The translations under genes were made by a program, and so were the position numbers. Shown in pieces: positions 1-6,983 of a stretch of DNA of 19,918 bases. The stretch comes from WLWS01 sp964639535. Lineage in GTDB: Bacteria; Pseudomonadota; Gammaproteobacteria; Eutrophobiales; Eutrophobiaceae. Location: NCBI GenBank assembly GCA_964639535.1, contig CAZXDV010000026.1, forward strand, positions 1-19,918, written 5' to 3'. Below the pieces are notes generated by a model, which saw only the letters and a program-made list of their open reading frames with translations, was not told where the DNA came from and searched no databases. The stretch's first letter is position 1; each line of letters starts with the position of its first letter.

Positions 1-985
1 GTTCTTCCGCATACTTGTAGCTGATGTTATGCGCATTAATAACCAGATGACCGGAATCGATACCGCTGTCGAGCTGTAACCTGGACACCCCTTCTTTTTC
101 TATTCGTGCCTTTCTCAGGCGACGCATGTCTTCAAGTTTTCGAACCTTGCCTTCGTTTCGGGTTCGCCTGGCCTTGATGCCCTTGCGAACCCATACTTCA
201 TATTCTGCAAGCTTCCTGTCAAACTTCCGGGCCGCTTTTAATTCCGCCTCCAGCTCAACTTGTTTACGCCGAAGATACTCAGGGTAGCTACAGTCGAATG
301 ACGTAAGACCTCCCCTGTCCAGTTCGATTATGCGACTGGAAATACGCTGCATTAGCTTTCGGTCATGGGTGATAAAGAGCAAGGCGCCCTGAAACCCGGC
401 GAGAAACTCCTCCAGCCAGCTAATCGACTCTATATCAAGATGGTTGGTAGGCTCATCAAGCAATAGAAGATCAGGTTCACTGACAAGGGCCTGTGCCAGC
501 ATGACGCGACGTCGGGTTCCACCGGAGCAGGTGTCAAAAGGGGTATTCGCGTCCAGTTCAAGCCGGTCAAGTACCGATTCCACTTTCTGATTGAGATTCC
601 AGCCATCCAGCATTTCAATCTCGTGCTGCACGGCGTCAAGACGCTTCATCTCGGCTTTCCCGGCACGGGCCGAAAGTTCACGGTATTCCATCAGCAACTC
701 GCCGAGATGGCCAAGTCCACCGGAAACAATGTCATGTACGCTTTTACGTGAGCCCTCCGGGACATCCTGGCGCAGGAAGCCTGCCTTGAGTCTTTCCCTG
801 GTCCATACTTCGCCTTCATCCGCTTCGAGTTCTCCACTGATCACTTTTAACAGGGTCGATTTACCGGCCCCGTTTCGACCCAGCAGGCAAAGTCTCTCAC
901 GTGCTTCAATCTTGAGATTGACCCGGTCCAGGACGGGGGACTGGCCAAAGGCCAGGGACAGGTCGCGCAATGTCAGGATGGCCAT
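1..985 (-). CDS. uup: ABC-F family ATPase Uup (5' part, runs off window)
   Basis: Cytosolic ABC-F protein with no membrane segments; this family acts on ribosomes or nucleic acids, and Uup is linked to precise excision of transposons and ribosome-associated functions. I translated it from an ATG at 983-985. About 328 residues lie in the window, against about 635 for E. coli Uup, so the second ATPase domain is missing only because the window ends. Visible motifs: Walker A GRNGAGKST at residues 36-44, an SGG signature followed by TRRRVMLAQAL at about 154, and Walker B with LLDEPTNHLD at about 178-187. After these come a THDR motif and the Uup-type stretch RKGIKARRTRNEGKVRKL, which separates it from other ABC-F proteins such as EttA. 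It is divergent from the GIY-YIG gene at 1091, with about 105 bases between them. Confident call. Confidence 0.93.
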   Translation of the reverse strand, partial: MAILTLRDLSLAFGQSPVLDRVNLKIEARERLCLLGRNGAGKSTLLKVISGELEADEGEVWTRERLKAGFLRQDVPEGSRKSVHDIVSGGLGHLGELLMEYRELSARAGKAEMKRLDAVQHEIEMLDGWNLNQKVESVLDRLELDANTPFDTCSGGTRRRVMLAQALVSEPDLLLLDEPTNHLDIESISWLEEFLAGFQGALLFITHDRKLMQRISSRIIELDRGGLTSFDCSYPEYLRRKQVELEAELKAARKFDRKLAEYEVWVRKGIKARRTRNEGKVRKLEDMRRLRKARIEKEGVSRLQLDSGIDSGHLVINAHNISYKYAEE

Positions 986-1064
986 ACAATCACTTGCATC
1001 AGGGCTTGAGAGAATAAAGTTGTGTGCATAGTCCGATTTTGAGCTATCTGCGCTTTTCCATTGA

Positions 1065-1081
1065 TGTAATTATCCATTACA
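1065..1081. repeat. Inverted repeat TGTAAT-N5-ATTACA between divergent genes
   Basis: A perfect 6-bp inverted repeat, TGTAAT then TATCC then ATTACA, lies in the 105-base divergent gap between uup and the GIY-YIG gene, ending 9 bases before the GTG of the latter. The shape fits a small dimeric repressor site, but short perfect repeats also occur by chance and no regulator is identified. The rest of the gap shows no clear promoter on either strand. Confidence 0.3.
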
Positions 1082-1090
1082 GTATGACCC

Positions 1091-1375
1091 GTGAATAACT
1101 GGTATGTATATATTGTAAGGTGCTCAGACGAAAGCCTGTATACCGGCATTACCACGGATCCGGAGCGACGTGTCCTTGAGCACAATACCGGGGGACGGAA
1201 AGGCGCAGGTTGTACCAGGGCTCGACGGCCGGTTTCCCTTGTTTACACTGAAAATGCGGCGTCGCGTTCGAGTGCGGCAAAGCGAGAGTACCAGATCAAG
1301 CAACTTAGCAGGAAGGAAAAACTTGCACTCGTTAGTGAAGCAACAGCTATGAGAATGGACCTGGCCAGTGACTGA
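1091..1375 (+). CDS. GIY-YIG domain protein, UPF0213 (YhbQ-like)
   Basis: Small single-domain GIY-YIG protein of 94 residues, close in length to E. coli YhbQ (about 100). The family has the fold of structure-specific DNA endonucleases; the physiological role of UPF0213 members is poorly defined. Visible motifs: YVYIV at residues 5-9, YTGITTD at 17-23 (the GIY...YIG core), R26-R27, HN at 31-32, and near the C-terminus KREYQIKQLSRKEK, typical of UPF0213. The start is GTG; the nearby ATG at 1084 is in another frame and stops after four codons. I see no convincing Shine-Dalgarno sequence. Its last 8 bases overlap the start of the Sel1 gene, so the two are probably translationally coupled. Family call confident, function uncertain. 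Confidence 0.85.
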   Translation: MNNWYVYIVRCSDESLYTGITTDPERRVLEHNTGGRKGAGCTRARRPVSLVYTENAASRSSAAKREYQIKQLSRKEKLALVSEATAMRMDLASD

Positions 1376-2612
1376 GAATACTGAAATCACATTTCTTATA
1401 GGGCAGGCGAAAAGCGGCGATGTAACCGCGCAGCTGACCCTCGCGGGTCTATATGATAGCGGTCTCGGTGTTGCGCAGAACATGGGCCTGGCTGCACAGT
1501 GGTACCGCGAGGCGGCAAAACAGGGTTCCGTGGAGGCACAGGCTCGAATCGGTGAGATGTATCTTGAAGGCACCGGGATAAAACAAAATTTTGACGAGGC
1601 TTTTTACTGGCTGCGACTGGCAGCGGGTCATAATAACCCTGATGCCATAGCCGTGCTGGGATGGAGCCATCAAAATGGCATTGGCACCAGGATCAATTAC
1701 AAGAAGGCGTACCAGTGCTACAAGCGTGCAGCCGAACTTGGTCATGCCCAGGCACGCTACAATCTCGGTGTGATGTATGCCAATGGACTGGGCACACAGA
1801 AAAATGAAGTCTCCGCGGTAAAGTGGTACCGAAAAGCCGCCAAGCAGGGAAATCTTCGAGCGCAGCTCAACCTTGGTTTGTGCTCGCTGAATGGGCATGG
1901 TGTTCCACAGTCCGACGTGGATGCGGTTGAGTGGTTTCGAAAGACTGCTGACCTGGAATTTTCAAAGGGGCAATATAATCTTGGGCAGATGTACTTGCAG
2001 GGTCGCGGAGTACCGCAGGATTATCATATCGCCGCCGAATGGTTTGAGCGCGCCGCGGAGCAGGACTATGACCGTGCACAGTACGAGCTGGCAATGTTGT
2101 ACCTCAAGGGTAAAGGCGTGGAAAAAAATGAAGCAGCTGCATTTGACTGGCTGGATAAGGCTTCATTGAATGGCTATTACAAGGCTCGCTACCAGCTTGG
2201 CCGCATGTACGCAGATGGAACTGCTGTAGAAGCAGATCAGCGAGTGGCAGTGACCTGGTTCCATTCAGCGACCGAAGAAGACTATGCACCGGCACAATAT
2301 CAACTCGGCAAGCATTACGAGGAAGGGAAGGGTGTAGAGCAGGATGAAACAATAGCGATGGCCTGGTACCTGAAAGCCGCCATGCAGCGAAATGAAGCGG
2401 CACAATATCACCTGGGCTTGCTCTATGGCCAGGGCAGGGGCACCGAAAAGGATTACGTTAAATCCTACGCCTGGCTTTACCTGGCATTTCAAAATGGTGA
2501 AAAGCGAGCACAAAAGGCCCTGAAGGCGGTAGCAGACAAGCTTGACCCCGTGCAACACGTTGAGGCTGAAAGCCTCGGTCAAAGCTTTGTGGAAAAATAC
2601 AATAATACCTGA
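1368..2612 (+). CDS. Sel1-repeat (TPR-like) protein, ten repeats
   Basis: A 414-residue protein made almost entirely of ten consecutive 36-residue Sel1-like repeats, from residue 21 to about 380. Each follows the pattern A-[QR]-x2-LG-x-[ML]-Y-x2-G-x-G-V-x(5-6)-A-x2-W-[YF]-x-[KR]-A-A. Such helical-pair arrays form curved superhelices for protein-protein binding. There is no signal peptide and no membrane segment, so it is probably cytoplasmic; many Sel1 proteins are exported, so this is a mild oddity. Residues 381-414 form a short helical tail. The start is the GTG at 1368, inside the end of the GIY-YIG gene. A 54-base gap separates it from the next gene. No catalytic motif is visible; the partner cannot be deduced. 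Confidence 0.9.
   Translation: MTENTEITFLIGQAKSGDVTAQLTLAGLYDSGLGVAQNMGLAAQWYREAAKQGSVEAQARIGEMYLEGTGIKQNFDEAFYWLRLAAGHNNPDAIAVLGWSHQNGIGTRINYKKAYQCYKRAAELGHAQARYNLGVMYANGLGTQKNEVSAVKWYRKAAKQGNLRAQLNLGLCSLNGHGVPQSDVDAVEWFRKTADLEFSKGQYNLGQMYLQGRGVPQDYHIAAEWFERAAEQDYDRAQYELAMLYLKGKGVEKNEAAAFDWLDKASLNGYYKARYQLGRMYADGTAVEADQRVAVTWFHSATEEDYAPAQYQLGKHYEEGKGVEQDETIAMAWYLKAAMQRNEAAQYHLGLLYGQGRGTEKDYVKSYAWLYLAFQNGEKRAQKALKAVADKLDPVQHVEAESLGQSFVEKYNNT
1428..2507 (+). repeat. Ten diverged tandem 108-bp units encoding Sel1 repeats
   Basis: The central part of the Sel1 gene is built from ten in-frame units of exactly 108 bp (36 codons) with no length variation. Conservation is much stronger in protein than in DNA, so these are old duplications under selection, not a recent expansion. 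Units 9 and 10 still open with nearly the same bases (GCACAATATCA at 2292 and at 2400). Confidence 0.8.
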
Positions 2613-2630
2613 AACCAAGCAGTGCTGGTT
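2613..2630 (+). other. Weak hairpin in the Sel1-dUTPase gap
   Basis: Right after the Sel1 stop codon, AACCAAGCAGTGCTGGTT can fold as AACC/GGTT plus AGC/GCT with a bulged A and a three-base loop. No U-run follows, so it is not a convincing terminator; it might stabilise a 3' end or be incidental. Confidence 0.15.
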
Positions 2631-2657
2631 GTCATTAATGAAGCCTGAAACACGTCC

Positions 2658-2662
2658 GGAGG
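2658..2662 (+). promoter_or_regulatory. Strong Shine-Dalgarno GGAGG
   Basis: GGAGG ends four bases before the ATG at 2667 and decides between that start and the in-frame ATG at 2700, which has nothing comparable upstream. It is one of the best ribosome-binding sites in the window and suggests the pyrophosphatase is translated independently of the Sel1 gene. Confidence 0.6.
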
Positions 2663-2666
2663 AATA

Positions 2667-3137
2667 ATGCAAAACGACGAAATTGAGAAAAACACCGATA
2701 TGCTGCAAAAGATTTTTGAAATGCAGGCAGATCTCAATAATTACGTTTTCAACAAGAACCAGCTTGTTGACGGCGATGGTAATACTTTGACCATGGATGC
2801 CATTTTCAAGGCGGTCAATAACGATGAGCTAAAAGTAAACCAGTTGCCCAACAAGTGGCTGGCAAATTACTCAAAAGCAATGAGTGAAGAAGTTAACGAA
2901 CTGGACGAGGAATTGTTATGGAAGTGGTGGAGTAAGGACGAGATCGATATCCAGAATATACGGGTAGAACTAATAGATATTCTTCATTTCCTCGTGTCAG
3001 CCCTTATATGTGCAGGCCTGACGCCTGAAAAAGTATTCGACATTTATTGCCAGAAACATTCAGTTAACCTGAATCGCCAGGACCAGGGTTACAGCAAGTC
3101 CAACAAGACCGAAGCAGACAACAAGTCCATAGGTTAA
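2667..3137 (+). CDS. Type II (dimeric, all-alpha) dUTPase-like NTP pyrophosphohydrolase
   Basis: Protein of 156 residues resembling the dUTPase_2 / all-alpha NTP-pyrophosphohydrolase family, which hydrolyses dUTP to dUMP and pyrophosphate with Mg2+ held by clustered acidic residues. It is unrelated to the usual trimeric beta-fold Dut. Visible motifs: S73-E74-E75-V-N-E78-L-D-E81 (EExxE metal-binding helix) followed by WKWW, then E101-L-I-D104 (ExxD) in the next helix, and a C-terminal NLNRQDQGY at 134-142, close to the NxxRQxxGY tail of dimeric dUTPases. Residues 143-156 are a polar tail. The start is fixed by GGAGG four bases upstream. DUF885 follows three bases after the stop, suggesting co-transcription. 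Substrate could be another (d)NTP; the family call is good, the substrate less so. Confidence 0.75.
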   Translation: MQNDEIEKNTDMLQKIFEMQADLNNYVFNKNQLVDGDGNTLTMDAIFKAVNNDELKVNQLPNKWLANYSKAMSEEVNELDEELLWKWWSKDEIDIQNIRVELIDILHFLVSALICAGLTPEKVFDIYCQKHSVNLNRQDQGYSKSNKTEADNKSIG

Positions 3138-3140
3138 AAA

Positions 3141-4889
3141 ATGAAGAAAATCCTGTTTTGTTATCTATTCCTGTTTTCCGGTTTTGCTCTTGCGGCTTCC
3201 GCTGAAGATAAACGTCTAAACAACCTGTTTGACCGAATCTGGGAGTTCCAGATGCTCAGCGACCCGACTTTTGCGACCTATGTCGGATACCCCGGGCAAA
3301 ATGCAAACTGGCGCGATGTAAGCCTTGAAGCGGTCAGCAAGAGTGATAAACAGCTCCGTTCTTTCCTTGAAGAAATACGCGCTATCGACAGCTCGAAATT
3401 AAGCGAAACTTCGGCTTTTGACCAAATGCTGGTAGAAAAACACCTGGCTGACCAGGTTGCCGGGATACAGTTTCCGGAAGAGCTCATTTTGATCTACCAG
3501 CTCGGCGGTGTTCAGCAGGACGTCGCCGGAACGCTGGAGATGATGCCAAAGGCGAAAGCACAGGATTTTGAAGATCGTATAGCACGCCTTTCAAAAGTAG
3601 CGGGCCTGGTGGATGACACCATTGCGGTTTTACGGGTAGGCCTGGACAAGGGTGTCACTCCACCTGCGGTGACCCTGAGGGATGTGCCCCAGCAAATACG
3701 CAATGTCATGACGGAAAATCCTGCAGACAGTCCATTGCTGGCGAGTTTTACGGGTTTTCCGGAAACTATATCCGCCGCGCAGCAGGCTGACTTGATAGCA
3801 CGGGCAAAGAAAATTATCTCCGGTGAGATCAACCCGGCGTTCGAACGCCTGCTGCAATTCATGGAGCAGGAATATATACCCGGTTCAGCCAGCTCGATTG
3901 CCATGAAAGATCTTCCTCGCGGTGAGGCCTGGTATCGTCACCGTGTCCGGCATTACACCACTCTTGATAAGGATCCGAGGGACATCCACGAGCTCGGCCT
4001 CAGCGAAGTAAAGCGTATTCGCGCTGAAATGGACCGGGTGATAGCGGAATCAGGTTTCAAGGGAAGTTTTGCCGAGTTCACCGAGTTCCTGCGAACAGAT
4101 CCGCAGTTTTTCACAAAAACACCGGAAGAATTGCTCATGCGCTACCGTGACATTGCCAAGCGCGCTGACCCCGAGCTGGCAAGGTTGTTTGGAAAACTAC
4201 CGAGGCTTCCATACGGTGTCATTCCGATCCCGGATTATGCTGCCAAGTCACAGACAACGGCTTACTACTGGGGTGGGTCAAGCAAGGATGGTCGCCCGGG
4301 ATATTTTTACGCCAACACGTATGCTCTGGAAACACGACCGACCTGGGAAATGGAGGCCCTGACCTTGCATGAAGCCATGCCTGGTCATCACCTGCAAATT
4401 TCACTGGCCCAGGAATTACCTGAAGCCCATCCTTTGCTACGTAACCTTTTTTACACGGGCTTTGTCGAGGGTTGGGGGCTCTATTCTGAAAGTCTTGGTG
4501 AGGAAATGGGTTTTTACCAGGATCCGTACAGCAAGTTTGGCCAACTCACTTACGAGATGTGGCGTGCGGTTCGACTGGTGGTTGATACCGGCATGCACCT
4601 GTTCGACTGGGACAGGCAAAAAGCGATTGATTTTTTTGCGGCCAATACAGCCAAGACCCTGCACGATATTGAAGTGGAAATAGACAGGTATATTGCCTGG
4701 CCAGGACAGGCACTTGCCTACAAGCTGGGGGAACTCACGATAAAGAACCTGCGCGCAAAGGCCGCTGCCAGGCTGGGAGATGAATTTGATATTCGCGAAT
4801 TTCATGACCAGGTCCATGCCAGGGGTGCAGTGCCGCTGGATGTGCTTGAGTCAAGGCTGAACAAATGGATAGATTCAAAGACTAATTAG
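3141..4889 (+). CDS. DUF885 family secreted putative metallohydrolase
   Basis: Protein of 582 residues with an N-terminal signal peptide (MKKILFCYLFLFSGFALAAS, likely cleaved near residues 19-21), so probably periplasmic or a cell-envelope protein. It shows DUF885 hallmarks: LHEAMPGHHLQ with H410-E411 and H416-H417, and about 30 residues later a GFVEGWGLYSE segment whose glutamate would complete a metal site. The family resembles zinc metallopeptidases in fold and motif, but few members have known substrates. Length matches the family (550-620). It begins three bases after the dUTPase-like stop, in the same presumed transcript, with only a weak ribosome-binding site. The reading frame is intact. 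It ends six bases from the convergent methyltransferase gene. Confidence 0.9.
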   Translation: MKKILFCYLFLFSGFALAASAEDKRLNNLFDRIWEFQMLSDPTFATYVGYPGQNANWRDVSLEAVSKSDKQLRSFLEEIRAIDSSKLSETSAFDQMLVEKHLADQVAGIQFPEELILIYQLGGVQQDVAGTLEMMPKAKAQDFEDRIARLSKVAGLVDDTIAVLRVGLDKGVTPPAVTLRDVPQQIRNVMTENPADSPLLASFTGFPETISAAQQADLIARAKKIISGEINPAFERLLQFMEQEYIPGSASSIAMKDLPRGEAWYRHRVRHYTTLDKDPRDIHELGLSEVKRIRAEMDRVIAESGFKGSFAEFTEFLRTDPQFFTKTPEELLMRYRDIAKRADPELARLFGKLPRLPYGVIPIPDYAAKSQTTAYYWGGSSKDGRPGYFYANTYALETRPTWEMEALTLHEAMPGHHLQISLAQELPEAHPLLRNLFYTGFVEGWGLYSESLGEEMGFYQDPYSKFGQLTYEMWRAVRLVVDTGMHLFDWDRQKAIDFFAANTAKTLHDIEVEIDRYIAWPGQALAYKLGELTIKNLRAKAAARLGDEFDIREFHDQVHARGAVPLDVLESRLNKWIDSKTN

Positions 4890-4925
4890 GCCTTGCTATT
4901 GGCGTTTCTGCGCAACCAGCAAGGC
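4890..4925. repeat. Inverted repeat at the convergent gene junction
   Basis: GCCTTGCT (4890-4897) and AGCAAGGC (4918-4925) form a perfect 8-bp inverted repeat with a 20-base loop. It begins just after the DUF885 stop and extends into the 3' end of the oppositely oriented methyltransferase gene. Neither strand has a following U-run, so a role as a bidirectional transcript end is only a possibility. Confidence 0.25.
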
Positions 4926-5477
4926 TTCGTTCCTTGAACCCTGCGACAGGTCACCCACCGTGCTTTCCTCCCTGTAAAACAGCAGCCTGAGTTCCCTGAA
5001 GTGTCCAAGTAATTCATTTTCCCCAAGACGATAGTCCGGGTTGCCAGGACCCGCATCGCTGGCGGCATCCAGGATAAAGGTCTGGTAAAAAATTAGTCCG
5101 CCTTCACGTAACGCCAGCCCCAGCGCAGGCATAATTGTCCGGTCCAGGAAACGACTGACAACGATGACATCGAAGGAGTTGCTGGCAGGCGGCGTAGTAC
5201 AAACATCCCTTGACTCGAGAGTGAGGGAAATACCCTGTGAGTCAGCCTGCCTGGCCAGGTTGTCAAGGGCGACCTGGCTGATGTCCCAGGCGTGGGTATC
5301 GAGACCGTGTGCAGCCAGCAGCAGTGCATTGGCCCCTCGACCGCAGGCGAGGTCCAGGGCCTTGCCCTTGCCAGGCAAAAGGTGCGTGTTTTCCCTCAGC
5401 ACCTCGGCAGCCGCGCTAGCCGGACTGGAATTCCTGGAATAAATATCATCCCACTTTTCCCGATCCGCCCCTGTCAT
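4896..5477 (-). CDS. Class I SAM-dependent methyltransferase, small
   Basis: Cytosolic 193-residue Rossmann-fold methyltransferase. Visible: motif I LDLACGRGANALLLA from residue 41, the acidic strand-2 end WDIS with D65 (ribose contact), a motif near FDVIVVSRFLDR, and LREGGLIFYQTF. The N-terminal KWDDIYSR resembles TehB-like and other small-molecule methyltransferases. The substrate cannot be read from the sequence. The start ATG overlaps the trkH stop by one base (TGATG), so translation is probably coupled to TrkH and this is the last gene of the long minus-strand block. The product has no membrane segment, so a direct role in K+ transport is not implied. Confidence 0.85.
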   Translation of the reverse strand: MTGADREKWDDIYSRNSSPASAAAEVLRENTHLLPGKGKALDLACGRGANALLLAAHGLDTHAWDISQVALDNLARQADSQGISLTLESRDVCTTPPASNSFDVIVVSRFLDRTIMPALGLALREGGLIFYQTFILDAASDAGPGNPDYRLGENELLGHFRELRLLFYREESTVGDLSQGSRNEALLVAQKRQ

Positions 5478-6928
5478 CAGCGGCGCCAGAAAGTTGGTGT
5501 CAGGAGTACCAGCAGGGTAAATATTTCAAGACGCCCCAGCAGCATGGCCACGCATAAAACCCACTTGGCCACGTTGTTAATGTCTCCGTAGTGGGCAGAT
5601 ACATCACCAAGACCCGGACCCAGGTTGTTCATGCATGCGGCCATGGCTGAAAATGCTGTTACCTGGTCAAGTCCCGTGGCCATCAGTATTAGCATGAGGA
5701 AGGCAAACATCGCCACGTATGAAGCAAAGAAGCCCCATACTGCGTTGATAATGGATTCCTGCACGGGGCGTTCACCCAGCTTTATGTGGATTATCGCGTT
5801 TGGGTGTACCAGCCTGTATATCTCACGAATGCCCTGCTTGAATAGAAGTACAACCCGAATCACCTTGAGCCCGCCCCCGGTGGAACCGGCACAGGCGCCA
5901 AAAAAACTGGCGAACAGGAGTAATACGGGGAGAAATGTAGGCCAGCCCTGGTAAGTGGCGGTAGTGTAACCAGTCGTTGTGGAAATGGAGACCGTCTGAA
6001 ATACGCCATGGATTATTGCCGTAAAGGGATCGTCATATACGTTCTTGTAGACCAGGTAAGAGCAGGAAATCACGCAAATCGAGACAAGCACTGAGAAATA
6101 GGCCTTTAGCTCGGTATCAAAGAAATACGGTTTCAGGTTCATATTTCGCCAGGCAAGAAAATGCAGGGTGAAATTAATACCAGCGATAAACATGAAAACG
6201 ACTGCGATAGCGTCAATCAGCGTGTTATTAAAATAACCGATACTGAGATCGTGCGTCGAAAATCCACCGATAGACACCGTCGAAAAACTGTGCGCTATTG
6301 CATCGAAAAATGTCATGCCTGCAACCCAGTAAAGCATGGCGCAGCTAACCGTCAGGGCCAGGTAGATGTACCACAGCGCCTTGGCCGTTTCGGTGATACG
6401 CGGTGTCAGTTTTGTATCCTTTATGGGACCGGGAGTCTCAGCGCGGTAAAGCTGCATACCACCGACACCCAGCAGGGGAAGGATGGCCACTGCCAGCACG
6501 ATAATTCCCATACCTCCCAACCACTGTAGCTCCTGCCGGTAAAACAGGATGGACAAGGGAAGATCATCGATGCCGGTGATAACGGTGGCGCCTGTTGTGG
6601 TCAACGCCGATAGAGACTCAAATGCTGAATCGGTGAAAGATAAATACGGGTTATCTGAAAGAACCAGGGGAATCGCACCCGTCAGTCCAAGCCCGGCCCA
6701 GAAGAGTACCACCACAACAAACCCGTCACGAAGTCTCAATTCCTTTTTTACACGGCGCACCGGGAACCAAAGGATTGCCCCCAGTGTAATCGTAATTAAC
6801 AGCGCCATGGCAAAGGCAGTGAGTGCACCATCCTGGGTCCACCAGGCAATAGCCAGGGGTGGTAGCAAAGTGATGCTGAACAAAGCCAGCAATATACCAA
6901 GGATGCGCTGGATTACCGCGTATTGCAC
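5477..6928 (-). CDS. trkH: Trk K+ uptake system membrane subunit TrkH
   Basis: Inner-membrane K+-translocating subunit, 483 residues (E. coli TrkH 483). Four pore-loop/selectivity-filter repeats are recognisable: TTTGA at 110-114, TVSIGG at 217-222, TTTGY at 317-321 and NNLGPG at 434-439, each with the expected central glycine. Also visible are the conserved ACAGSTGGGLKVIR at about 345-358 and the C-terminal GRLEIFTLLVLL. Long hydrophobic stretches fit the usual 8-10 membrane spans. The start is GTG at 6926-6928 and I see no strong ribosome-binding site. It lies 55 bases downstream of trkA, its cytoplasmic partner that gates it, and shares one base with the downstream methyltransferase start. 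Confidence 0.96.
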   Translation of the reverse strand: MQYAVIQRILGILLALFSITLLPPLAIAWWTQDGALTAFAMALLITITLGAILWFPVRRVKKELRLRDGFVVVVLFWAGLGLTGAIPLVLSDNPYLSFTDSAFESLSALTTTGATVITGIDDLPLSILFYRQELQWLGGMGIIVLAVAILPLLGVGGMQLYRAETPGPIKDTKLTPRITETAKALWYIYLALTVSCAMLYWVAGMTFFDAIAHSFSTVSIGGFSTHDLSIGYFNNTLIDAIAVVFMFIAGINFTLHFLAWRNMNLKPYFFDTELKAYFSVLVSICVISCSYLVYKNVYDDPFTAIIHGVFQTVSISTTTGYTTATYQGWPTFLPVLLLFASFFGACAGSTGGGLKVIRVVLLFKQGIREIYRLVHPNAIIHIKLGERPVQESIINAVWGFFASYVAMFAFLMLILMATGLDQVTAFSAMAACMNNLGPGLGDVSAHYGDINNVAKWVLCVAMLLGRLEIFTLLVLLTPTFWRR

Positions 6929-6983
6929 TTAAAGCTTACCTGAAGCTGAAGCTGTAAATTTGATCCCCATGAGACTGGCCGGC

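Noticed and set aside
1124..1898. Long minus-strand open frames opposite the GIY-YIG and Sel1 genes
   Set aside because: Shadows of the repeat-rich coding strand; no recognisable domains and no ribosome-binding sites.
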